Source of the DNA: Solobacterium sp.
GTDB lineage: Bacteria > Bacillota_I > Bacilli_A > Erysipelotrichales > Erysipelotrichaceae
Assembly: GCA_022486935.1 (NCBI GenBank)
Contig: JAKVJO010000012.1
Span: forward strand, 1 to 36,255
Direction: 5' to 3'
Length of the DNA stretch: 36,255 nt
Shown: in pieces, positions 16,983-24,213 of the stretch
How positions within the stretch are numbered: position 1 is the stretch's first letter
How the letters are laid out: each line of letters opens with the position of its first letter
Position numbers and translations under genes: made by a program
The notes under the pieces: generated by a model
What the model was told of the DNA's origin: nothing
The model's database searches: none
Seen by the model: the letters and a program-made list of their open reading frames with translations, nothing else

Positions 16983-18308
16983 ATGAAAACGAAGAAACCA
17001 CTGGAGTGTCTGTTCCGGTCACTCACTGCGATGGCGGTCGCTGTCAGTATTGTCAGTTACGCTGTTCCAGTCACCAAGGTTGAAGCAGATGGAGGACTGA
17101 TTGAAATAACAGTTAACGAAGATGGGTCGTGTACCGGACTCCGTAATTGGGAATCATGCGGGCTTGCTGGAAGCACTGTGTATATTAGCAATATGGATAT
17201 TAATGCTAATTACCATATAACTAATCAAAGCACACACGATATACATCCAGTGGCATTCAATTACTTTAATCAACGTATTACAAACCTGTATTGTATTGGA
17301 GGCTCATATAGCGGCGGTGATGCAGGAACGAATCCGTATACTTACGTCGAATCTAATGGGACGATACAAGGTGGAAATTATAGTGGAGAAATTCATAATC
17401 GCGGAACAATTGAAGACGGAACATTCAAGGATGCTGAAAATTCGGGTAATATCAGCGGCGGATTATTCACTGGTGATGTAACTAATCGTGGTACTATCTC
17501 CGGCGGCATATTTTTGATTGAACCTGAAAACATGGACGGCGGATCAGCCTCCCCTTCGCTTCGGACACTTACAATGGTGAATGGAACGGTCGATAATACC
17601 AATGGCGCAACAACAGTCTATGTTGTTTCTGATGGATATGAGGCTACTGGAACCAGTGTTTCCATTACTGCCGACACTCATGCAACGGATCAGTTTAACA
17701 AATGGGAGTCTACTGTTAGCGGGCTGCTATCAGACACGGTTAGCCAAAGCACACCAGCTACATTTATCATGCCTAATGAAGATGTCACCCTTACCGCACT
17801 ATATGGCCCGCACTTTACAGGTGACACTTCCATGAGCCTGACAGCGGGATATGCGGCTGCGGAGACAGGTGCCTACACGACATCCGGCACTGGAACGATC
17901 ACTGTGTCCAAAGTATCCGGCAATGATCTGATCACATACGGTACGGATAATAAACTGCACATTGCAGCGGGCCTGCCTGCAGGTTCGTATCCGGTCGTCC
18001 TTAACGCCACGGATGATGTTGGCACTACAGAGCTGACGTTTACTTTGAACGTTTCTGATGCTCCTGTTGTTGAGTCTGTCGCTGAGCCTTCCGCCAGAGA
18101 TGCTTCCTTCCTTGTTACCTTCCTCGACCAGTATGGCAATACCGTCAAAGTAGAGTGGGTGAAGTACGGAAAGAGTGCAACGCCTCCTACCGGCTACGGG
18201 ACTTACTCTGGCTACACGAACGTCACTGCCAACATCGATCTAAGGCCTGAAGCTGGATCCGCTGGCTCAAGCAAGTACCGTGTACCAAATACTGCTGATA
18301 AAGGCTGA
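16983..18308 (+). CDS. Secreted repeat protein, mosaic, possible surface adhesin
   Basis: This 441-residue protein starts with a signal peptide (basic MKTKK, hydrophobic core about residues 12-30, cleavage near VEADGG). Residues 125-177 hold four short repeats of 9-15 residues with the pattern G-T/N-I-x-G-G-x-F/Y, which suggests a small beta-helix. Residues about 215-275 (SITAD, KWEST, FIMPNEDVTLTALY) match the divergent InlB B-repeat style. Residues about 280-360 look like a cadherin-like bacterial domain and about 370-425 like another InlB-type repeat. The protein ends in KYRVPNTADKG, which usually precedes a membrane anchor, but no anchor follows. Bases 17161-17280 are 33% GC, against 50% at 17881-17940, so the middle is foreign to its flanks. 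Binding partner unknown. Confidence 0.8.
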   Translation: MKTKKPLECLFRSLTAMAVAVSIVSYAVPVTKVEADGGLIEITVNEDGSCTGLRNWESCGLAGSTVYISNMDINANYHITNQSTHDIHPVAFNYFNQRITNLYCIGGSYSGGDAGTNPYTYVESNGTIQGGNYSGEIHNRGTIEDGTFKDAENSGNISGGLFTGDVTNRGTISGGIFLIEPENMDGGSASPSLRTLTMVNGTVDNTNGATTVYVVSDGYEATGTSVSITADTHATDQFNKWESTVSGLLSDTVSQSTPATFIMPNEDVTLTALYGPHFTGDTSMSLTAGYAAAETGAYTTSGTGTITVSKVSGNDLITYGTDNKLHIAAGLPAGSYPVVLNATDDVGTTELTFTLNVSDAPVVESVAEPSARDASFLVTFLDQYGNTVKVEWVKYGKSATPPTGYGTYSGYTNVTANIDLRPEAGSAGSSKYRVPNTADKG

Positions 18309-18350
18309 CTCCGGCAGGAGAATACATGCTCATATAAATGATATATGCAG

Positions 18351-18394
18351 GGAGAATAATCTGTGGCAGTGATGCTGAGATGTTCTCCTTTTAG
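18351..18394 (+). terminator. Probable terminator after the secreted protein
   Basis: GGAGAA (18351-18356) pairs with TTCTCC (18383-18388), with an inner ATCT/AGAT pair, then TTTTAG. The loop is large, so efficiency is uncertain. Confidence 0.5.
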
Positions 18395-18399
18395 TTTGC

Positions 18400-18861
18400 T
18401 TATGAATTCAGTTCACTCTTCACACTGGCCGAAGGAGCACAGTGATAGTGCTTCTGATTGGCGCGGTAGAATGCCGAGTAGTCATTGAAGCCGCAGGAGG
18501 AAGCGGTCTCTGATGCACTCATGCCGGATTCCAGATACTGGTGTGCTGTCAACAGACGCTTTGCCATGATATAGCGGTGAATGGAGATACCCATGACTGA
18601 TTTGAATTCCCTGAGAAGATGCTGCGTACTGAAGTGGGCAGTCTCTGCCAGCAGGGAAAGCGGCAAATCTTCTGACAGATGTTCATTGATATAGCGGATG
18701 ACATCATCGACCGGTTTTGAGATCGGCTGTGCCTGGGCTGAGACGGTACCGTTTCTGGCAATTTGGTTCAGAATGGCAAACACTTCCATGAGCAGTCCCT
18801 GTTCCATGGTGGAGTGATAATCAGGATTGTGATTACTAAAGATTCTCGTGCATGTTGGAAC
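18400..18861 (-). pseudogene. AraC-family regulator remnant, sensor domain lost
   Basis: The minus strand encodes a complete AraC-type double helix-turn-helix DNA-binding domain (VDDVIRYINEHLSEDLPLSLLAE, then FSTQHLLREFKSVMG and the second HTH with GFNDYSAFYRANQ). The frame upstream of the ATG at 18807 continues as recognisable family sequence (IFSNHNPDYHSTMEQGLLMEVF) back to a TGA at 18862-18864. The N-terminal cupin/sensor half of a normal 270-300-residue AraC protein is missing. A 135-residue stand-alone DNA-binding domain could in theory be made from 18807, but no good ribosome site is seen there. Most likely it is a decayed gene at the edge of the accessory stretch. Confidence 0.75.
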
Positions 18862-18943
18862 TCAGAGAAAATGGTTTGGGAGAGCGATAGAGATCGACAG
18901 TAAGTATCATGTTTGTCTTCGATGTGTTTTTTCTGTTTTATAT

Positions 18944-18972
18944 TTGACATCCTTGTTCTACAAATGTAGACT
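18944..18972 (+). promoter_or_regulatory. Promoter of the blaI-like operon
   Basis: TTGACA (18944-18949), a 17-bp spacer and TAGACT (18967-18972). The -10 overlaps BlaI-type operator 1. Confidence 0.6.
18957..18970. promoter_or_regulatory. BlaI/MecI-type operator 1
   Basis: TCTACA-AA-TGTAGA is a perfect inverted repeat containing the TACA-N2-TGTA core bound by BlaI/MecI/CopY-family repressors. It overlaps the -10. Confidence 0.8.
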
Positions 18973-18979
18973 ATAAGTA

Positions 18980-18993
18980 TCTACAAGTGTAGA
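18980..18993. promoter_or_regulatory. BlaI/MecI-type operator 2
   Basis: TCTACA-AG-TGTAGA is a second copy with the same arms, 23 bp from operator 1 centre to centre and just upstream of the ribosome site. Tandem sites about two turns apart fit binding of two repressor dimers. Confidence 0.8.
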
Positions 18994-19007
18994 CAGGAGA
19001 ACCTGAT

Positions 19008-19364
19008 ATGCAGAAACTGAGTGAAGCAGAATACGAACTTGCGACAATCATCTGGCAGAAACAGCCGATCGAATCCGGTGAACTGGCTCAGATCTGTGAG
19101 AAACAGATGGGCTGGAAACGCTCTACAACTTATACGCTTCTGAAACGGATGATTGAAAAGGAAGCGGCAGAGAATACCAATACCATGGTGACCATGAAAC
19201 TGTCCAAGGAAGAAGTGGACAGGGAGAATGCAGAAGATCTGATTCAGAAGTCTTATCAGGGATCTCTGCCGATGTTTATTGCGGCCTATACAAAGGGCAG
19301 AAAACTGAGTGAGGAAGAAGCGGCAGAACTGAAGATACTCATTCGAAGGAGCGAAGGCAGATGA
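19008..19364 (+). CDS. BlaI/MecI-family transcriptional repressor
   Basis: This 118-residue winged-helix repressor begins MQKLSEAEYELATIIWQKQP and contains the family's recognition region (WKRSTTYTLLKRMIEKEAAENT) and a C-terminal dimerisation helix (KLSEEEAAELKILI). In the family, the linked sensor protease triggers cleavage or loss of the repressor. Two TACA-N2-TGTA operators lie in its promoter, so autoregulation is very likely. It overlaps the M56 protease gene by 4 nt. No beta-lactamase or mecA-like gene is present, so the system probably senses cell-wall stress more generally. Confidence 0.94.
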   Translation: MQKLSEAEYELATIIWQKQPIESGELAQICEKQMGWKRSTTYTLLKRMIEKEAAENTNTMVTMKLSKEEVDRENAEDLIQKSYQGSLPMFIAAYTKGRKLSEEEAAELKILIRRSEGR

Positions 19365-21175
19365 ACACGTATACGCTCTTGAACATGACTGTCTCCGGCA
19401 GTATCGCCATCCTGCTGATTCTGGTTCTGCGCAGACTGATGGTACATATGCCGAAGCGGTATGCCTGTAATGCCTGGATCGCTGCAGTGATTCCATTATT
19501 GATCCCATTCCGGTTCACCATCTCGGTACCATCTTCTTCCAGTCCTGTTTCAACTATTGCCTCACAGCTTCATCAGCTGAATACGGTGCAGACTGCAGCA
19601 CCTGTCACAGAACCTGCAGTGCAGTCAGTCTCAGTCTCCAGTATCCTGTTTGATCTCTGGCTGATCGGTCTTGTGGTTTATCTTCTGGTACAGCTGGTGC
19701 AGTATCTGAATCTGCGGAAGCTGACGTCCAGTGCCGTACATCTCAAAGACCATATTTATCTTGTGAAGTCTGCAGGCTCGCCATTCACCATGGGCCTGTT
19801 TCAACCTGATATCTTTGTCACTGATCCAGCTGAAGCAGATAATGAATACATCATTGCCCATGAACAGATGCACATTGCCCGCCATGACAGCTGGTATAAA
19901 CTGCTTGGGGTTGTGACAGTTGGCATTCACTGGTTCAACCCGCTGGTATGGATCGCATTCAGATGCTTCGAAACAGACCAGGAAATGGCCTGTGATGAAG
20001 CAGTGGTACAGACCATGGATCATGATGATGTGATTGCCTATTGCGATACATTGATCAGCCATGCGACCTGTCAGCCATCCATACATGTCACCCGATTCAG
20101 TGATTCCGGTAAAGAGATTTCCGGCAGGATCCGCAATCTGACACTGCATAAACATGCCCGCCCGCTTCAGATCACTGCAACAGTGCTGTGCATGGCGCTG
20201 ATTGCCGGCTGCGGGATGAGCAGTACTGTCACAAGTGCATCTGCTGAATCCTCTGTCAGTATCCCGGAAACTGCAGCACTCGTCAGTAATGATAATGGCA
20301 TTGCCGTCTTTGCCGGGTCATCCAATACCTGGTATTCCATCTTCCAGTCGTTCGGTGTTGAAAATGACAGGACTTCCAATCTTCAAGCAGAAGAACCAAT
20401 GCCTTCCATGGCTGACTCCTCTCTTGTCGCAGATATGTCAGTTCAGTACTACCCGGATCATTGCAGTGATTCTGGCTGCAGTATCACGGTAAGGCAGTAC
20501 TACTTTGCAAGTACCAGCCAGGACGCTTCTCAGCATGGCTATGCCGAGTGGAATCAGGGACCTGTCATCAATGGCTATCAGCTGTACTACACCGATATCA
20601 ATTCAGATCAGCTGGTTGAAAGCGGAATGAGTCAGAAAGAAGCGGATCAGATCTATCAGAGCATTGATCAGCATGTCATCATCGGAACGGTTGATCTTTC
20701 AAAAGTGACGGATCAGCTTCAGTCTGAATCACTCACCTCATCCATTACTGCTGAACCGCTTGAGACAGTCCAGCTGCCGCTGGTGAATGCAGAGATGACC
20801 AATGGGTATCTCGATTCTTCCAATCATTATGGCGAAGACTTCACTGATCCGGATAACAGCCAGGCTGAGGTGCTGGCAGTCATGAATGGAACAGTTGTAG
20901 AAACCGGCAATCATGATCCGCAGGGCGATTACCTGATCGCAAAAACAGACAGCGGCATCTATGTCGAATACGCCAATCTCGGTACTGTCAGTGTCAAACA
21001 GGGAGATGCTGTATCTGCCGGTTCAACAGTGGGAAGACTTGGCATGAGCGGTGCCTCTACCGCTCCGCATGTACATATTGCAATCCGCGGCATCCCGGAA
21101 GGCAGTACAGAAAACCTGCTGTCTCACTTCACCGGTGCACCATTGGAAGGAGATACCGTCTACACTATTCAATAA
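19361..21175 (+). CDS. M56 (BlaR1-type) sensor protease fused to an M23 peptidase
   Basis: This 604-residue protein has BlaR1-like N-terminal membrane helices (about 8-28, 40-55 and 95-115), a zinc protease site HEQMH (167-171) with the downstream DQEMACDEA, and another hydrophobic segment near residues 265-283. Where BlaR1 would have a beta-lactam-binding domain, it has an extracytoplasmic linker of about 190 residues and then an M23 (lysostaphin/LytM-type) domain from about 479. The M23 metal ligands are present: H489 and D493 in HYGED, and HVH at 570-572. It could therefore sense or cut peptidoglycan and signal by cleaving the repressor encoded just upstream. Known M23/M56 fusions exist; the signal here is inferred. 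Confidence 0.9.
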   Translation: MNTYTLLNMTVSGSIAILLILVLRRLMVHMPKRYACNAWIAAVIPLLIPFRFTISVPSSSSPVSTIASQLHQLNTVQTAAPVTEPAVQSVSVSSILFDLWLIGLVVYLLVQLVQYLNLRKLTSSAVHLKDHIYLVKSAGSPFTMGLFQPDIFVTDPAEADNEYIIAHEQMHIARHDSWYKLLGVVTVGIHWFNPLVWIAFRCFETDQEMACDEAVVQTMDHDDVIAYCDTLISHATCQPSIHVTRFSDSGKEISGRIRNLTLHKHARPLQITATVLCMALIAGCGMSSTVTSASAESSVSIPETAALVSNDNGIAVFAGSSNTWYSIFQSFGVENDRTSNLQAEEPMPSMADSSLVADMSVQYYPDHCSDSGCSITVRQYYFASTSQDASQHGYAEWNQGPVINGYQLYYTDINSDQLVESGMSQKEADQIYQSIDQHVIIGTVDLSKVTDQLQSESLTSSITAEPLETVQLPLVNAEMTNGYLDSSNHYGEDFTDPDNSQAEVLAVMNGTVVETGNHDPQGDYLIAKTDSGIYVEYANLGTVSVKQGDAVSAGSTVGRLGMSGASTAPHVHIAIRGIPEGSTENLLSHFTGAPLEGDTVYTIQ

Positions 21176-21227
21176 TAATGTTGATAAAGTCCACATAAAT
21201 GAATACTCTGTTCTCCGGAGGGTTATT

Positions 21228-21689
21228 ATGAACACTTCAGAGATCAGAGTTTTTAATCGCTACTACGACAGGCTGCTTGGTGTGTTCAGTGAGCGTGCCC
21301 TGGATACTGCCTATACCATGCCCCAGGCAAGAGTTATCGGGGAGATCTACCGCAATCCCGGGATCAGTGCCAATCAGATTGCCGGCTATCTGGAAATGGA
21401 CCGCAGCTATCTTTCCAGAATGCTGAGGAAGATGGAAACAGAAGGGACCATTGAGCGCAGGCCTTCCACAGAAAGTCAGAAGATCAAGTGTCTCTATCTG
21501 ACCAAAGCTGGTAACGTACAGGCAGATCTGTTGGAACAGCGCTCAGATGAACGCATCCAGCATCAGCTGAACGCTCTGAGCAAACAGGATATCCAGCTGC
21601 TGATCAGGGATATGCAGGAAATCAAAGAGATCCTGACTAATGTATTCAGTGAATCATATCCAGATAAACAGGAGAAGAAAGATGATTGA
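21228..21689 (+). CDS. MarR-family transcriptional regulator
   Basis: This 153-residue protein has the MarR winged helix: GISANQIAGYLEMDRSYLSRMLRKMETEGTI followed by the ERRPSTESQKIKCLYLT wing. The open frame begins at 21051 but its first part overlaps the M56-M23 gene; the ATG at 21228 has CGGAGGG directly upstream and is the start. Its 3' end overlaps the ATG of the GNAT frame by 8 nt, an arrangement typical of paired or fused MarR-GNAT genes. The ligand and targets are unknown. A weak TTGATA at 21181 is the only promoter hint. Confidence 0.92.
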   Translation: MNTSEIRVFNRYYDRLLGVFSERALDTAYTMPQARVIGEIYRNPGISANQIAGYLEMDRSYLSRMLRKMETEGTIERRPSTESQKIKCLYLTKAGNVQADLLEQRSDERIQHQLNALSKQDIQLLIRDMQEIKEILTNVFSESYPDKQEKKDD

Positions 21690-22158
21690 AATCAAAGATG
21701 GAACAATGTAACTGGATCAGGTGAAGCAGCTGATCATTGAATATGATCAGTTTCTGGGGAGAGACCTTTCATTCCAGAATATTGACGCAGAACTGAAGGA
21801 TCTTGAAGAAAAATATGCCGGCAGTGAAGGAAGACTGCTTGCAGCAGTGGATGAAAGCGGCAGGGCGGTCGGCTGTGTGGCCTACCACAGACTGAGCGAT
21901 ACCCGGTGCGAGATAAAGCGGCTGTATGTTCAGCCCTCATGCCGTGGTGAGCATGCAGGAAGAAGACTGGCAGAACACATCATTGCGCTGGCCGCGGAAG
22001 ATGGCTATCAGGACGTGGTGCTGGATACCATTGAACCGCTGAAACATGCGATTGCTCTCTATGAATGCCTGGGATTCAAGCGGATTGATGCGTATTACCA
22101 TAATCCGATGGACGATGTGATCTACATGGAAAAGGTACTCAGCCAAGCGAAACAGTGA
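21682..22158 (+). pseudogene. GNAT acetyltransferase with an early in-frame TAA
   Basis: Starting at the ATG overlapping the MarR stop (21682), the frame reads MIEIKDGTM, then a TAA at 21709-21711, then LDQVKQLIIEYDQFLGRD and a full GNAT fold. The fold includes the acetyl-CoA loop region VQPSCRGEHAGRRLAEHII and the C-terminal YHNPMDDVIYMEK. The residues before the stop belong to the family's usual N-terminus, where a Tyr is common at this place, so TAA probably replaced a Tyr codon. Translation could restart at GTG 21721, losing about 13 residues including strand 1, but no good ribosome site is seen there. It is either a recent nonsense mutation or a sequencing error. Confidence 0.75.
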
Positions 22159-22247
22159 TGAGTCACATGCAGACATGAACACTTCAATGGAAATCGATCG
22201 GGATCGATAGTATCATAGTGCAGTGAACTAAAGGGGGATTGACTGCA

Positions 22248-22820
22248 ATGAAGAAGATGTCACTGCGCGGCTTTGCCATGATCGGTATTCTTGCCGCACT
22301 GAGCTATGTCTGTTTTACATTTATCCAGTTTAAAATTCCGCTGCCGGGAGGCGATGCGACCAGCGTTCATCTTGGCAACATGGTGCCGGTACTCGGTGCC
22401 CTGTTATTTGGCGGGATCTACGGCGGACTGGGCGGAGCGATCGGCATGACAATCGGCGATCTGTTTGATCCGATCTATATCATCTATGCCCCGAAGACAT
22501 TTGTACTCAAACTCTGCATTGGTCTGATTACCGGTGCAGTTGCCCACAAGGTATTCCATCTGGAAACAGAAACAGATCCAAAGAAACTGAAGAAGGGCGC
22601 ATTTCTTGCGGCACTGGCAGGCCTTGGCTTCAATGCGGTATTTGATCCGATTGTCGGCTACTTCTACAAACTGCTGATTCTCGGCAAGCCAGCCGCAGAT
22701 ATAGTGCTTTCATGGAACATTGCCGCATGTGTCATCAATGCGGCGGTATGCCTGATTGTTTCGGTACCGCTGTACCTGGCATTGAGACCTGCCATGAAGC
22801 GGTTTCGGATTGACGGCTGA
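22248..22820 (+). CDS. ECF transporter S component (substrate-binding membrane subunit)
   Basis: This 190-residue, strongly hydrophobic protein has about six membrane helices, beginning SLRGFAMIGILAALSYVCF and containing the family-like LGNMVPVLGALLFGG and GGLGGAIGMTIGDL stretch. These features fit vitamin-binding S components that pair with a shared EcfA/A'/T module encoded elsewhere. The frame can start at TTG 22239, but AAGGGGG at 22231-22237 is correctly spaced only for the ATG at 22248. The substrate is not evident and no clear riboswitch was found upstream; a short ATCGATC/GATCGAT repeat at about 22193-22208 is the only structure. It has its own terminator. Confidence 0.85.
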   Translation: MKKMSLRGFAMIGILAALSYVCFTFIQFKIPLPGGDATSVHLGNMVPVLGALLFGGIYGGLGGAIGMTIGDLFDPIYIIYAPKTFVLKLCIGLITGAVAHKVFHLETETDPKKLKKGAFLAALAGLGFNAVFDPIVGYFYKLLILGKPAADIVLSWNIAACVINAAVCLIVSVPLYLALRPAMKRFRIDG

Positions 22821-22846
22821 AGCGGAACAGACAATAGATTTGATAG

Positions 22847-22875
22847 ACCCGGGTCATTGATCCGGGTTTTATTAT
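22847..22875 (+). terminator. Terminator of the ECF S component gene
   Basis: ACCCGG (22847-22852) pairs with CCGGGT (22862-22867), with further pairing into the loop, then TTTTATTAT. Confidence 0.8.
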
Positions 22876-22999
22876 GGATAGACATGGAAACTAACCGAAA
22901 TGCTCATATTCTCATGTGCTTCAATATCATTGATGGAATCAAGAAATATGAACAGCATCGCTGGAAACTCAAATAATCAAACTGACTACGTGCAGGTGC

Positions 23000-23028
23000 T
23001 TGTCAGAAGCCTTTGAAGTGCCTATAAA
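23000..23028 (+). promoter_or_regulatory. Promoter of the lipoprotein hydrolase
   Basis: TTGTCA (23000-23005), a 17-bp spacer and TATAAA (23023-23028), 31 nt before the ATG at 23060, which has AAGGAG upstream. The rest of 22876-22999 shows nothing recognisable. Confidence 0.7.
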
Positions 23029-23059
23029 GTAGGTAGAAGGTACAAGAAGGAGAAGACAT

Positions 23060-24172
23060 ATGCATAAGCACAGGCATGTCAGTATGGCCGCTTCGGCCGC
23101 TCTTCTTCTGACCGGATGTTCTTCCGGCACAGTCGCTTCTCAAACACCAAAAGCTTCAGCCAATCCGGCACAGTCATTGACAACCGATGCCCAGAAAGCA
23201 TCCATCTCTACCATCACAGATATCGATGATGGACTGTTTTATACCATGGACTATACGGCAGACTACAAACTGGATGAGGTATTGAACTCTGATATCACCA
23301 GTGTGGAAGGCATGGTGGAGTTTCTGCAGCAGAACATGCTGACAAGTCCGGTCTCCGCAGTGATCCAGGCAGATGCCGGCTGCAGTGCATTCACCGTAAC
23401 CGGTGAAGACGGACATATTCTCAATGGCCGCAACTTTGACTACAAGATGGATATGACAGCAGTATTGATCCGTACGGCACCGGAAAATGGCTACCGCTCC
23501 ATCGGCCTGGCAGATGTCGGCTGGCTTGGATACGGCATCGGCAGTCTCGATGATGGAACAACTGATCTGTCACTGGCAGTCTCATTTCCGTATCTGATCA
23601 TGGACGGGATGAATGAGAAGGGACTGTCCGTCGGAGTGTTGAAACTGGATGGTGATCCAACCCGGCAGGACACCGGCAAACATAAAGTCATGACAACGGT
23701 TGCCATGCGGCTGGTACTGGACCGCTGTGCAACCGTGGATGAGGCGATCGAACTGCTGCAGCAGTATGACATGCAGTCTGCCATTGATAACTGCAACTTC
23801 CACTTTATCCTGTCTGATTCCTCCGGCCGCTGTGTCATTCTGGAATATACCCTGAATGATATGCAGGTACTGGAAGAAAACCATGCGACCAATTACTATC
23901 TGGCAGAAAACATGAATGGTCTTGGCCATGGGAAGGATCGCTATCAGATCCTGGATGATGTACTGTCATTCCGCAAGAACGTACTGACAGAACAGGAAGC
24001 GATGAACCTGCTGGAAACAGTCAGCCAGCCGGAGACCGAAGAATCCACCTCCATGACGCAGTGGTCTGTATTGTATGATCTGACCGACCTGTCTGCCCAG
24101 GTGGCGATCCGCCGGGACTTCTCAAAGATCTTCAAGTTCACGCTGGATGATATCAGCGGAACGGCCCAATAA
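23060..24172 (+). CDS. Lipoprotein Ntn-hydrolase (choloylglycine hydrolase / penicillin acylase type)
   Basis: This 370-residue protein has a lipoprotein signal ending LLLTGC (lipid Cys at residue 20) and a Ser/Thr/Ala-rich linker, then a linear-amide C-N hydrolase domain. The likely catalytic Cys is C108 in DAGCSAFTV, followed by GRNFDYKMD, which matches the RN-x-D motif after the nucleophile in bile-salt hydrolases and penicillin V acylases. In this fold the nucleophile must become the N-terminal residue, so about 107 residues would have to be removed by autocleavage, which would detach the catalytic part from the lipid anchor unless the chains stay together. The substrate could be an N-acyl amino acid, a bile conjugate or an acyl-homoserine lactone. 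Confidence 0.82.
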   Translation: MHKHRHVSMAASAALLLTGCSSGTVASQTPKASANPAQSLTTDAQKASISTITDIDDGLFYTMDYTADYKLDEVLNSDITSVEGMVEFLQQNMLTSPVSAVIQADAGCSAFTVTGEDGHILNGRNFDYKMDMTAVLIRTAPENGYRSIGLADVGWLGYGIGSLDDGTTDLSLAVSFPYLIMDGMNEKGLSVGVLKLDGDPTRQDTGKHKVMTTVAMRLVLDRCATVDEAIELLQQYDMQSAIDNCNFHFILSDSSGRCVILEYTLNDMQVLEENHATNYYLAENMNGLGHGKDRYQILDDVLSFRKNVLTEQEAMNLLETVSQPETEESTSMTQWSVLYDLTDLSAQVAIRRDFSKIFKFTLDDISGTAQ

Positions 24173-24178
24173 AAAATA

Positions 24179-24202
24179 CGGCAGGGGAATCATCCTCTGC
24201 CG
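24179..24202 (-). terminator. Terminator for the minus-strand GT-B-like gene
   Basis: A 9-bp stem (24179-24187 with 24194-24202, one wobble) lies between two convergent genes. On the minus strand it is followed by TATTTTTTATT, so it mainly ends the gene at 24214. On the plus strand the T-run is missing. Confidence 0.7.
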
Positions 24203-24213
24203 CATGCATTCAA

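Noticed and set aside
16823-16985. Minus-strand frame ending in a polar tail (LHQKQAEPLPANQKQEK), which looks like the 3' end of a mobile-element protein
   Set aside because: It has no credible upstream part, start or ribosome site, lies across the promoter of the secreted protein, and I could not assign a family. It may still be a remnant, but the support is too thin.
22193-22216. ATCGATC/GATCGAT repeat plus TATCAT before the ECF S component, considered as a riboswitch or promoter
   Set aside because: The structure is far too small for a known vitamin riboswitch and no -35 fits. It is mentioned only as a short repeat.
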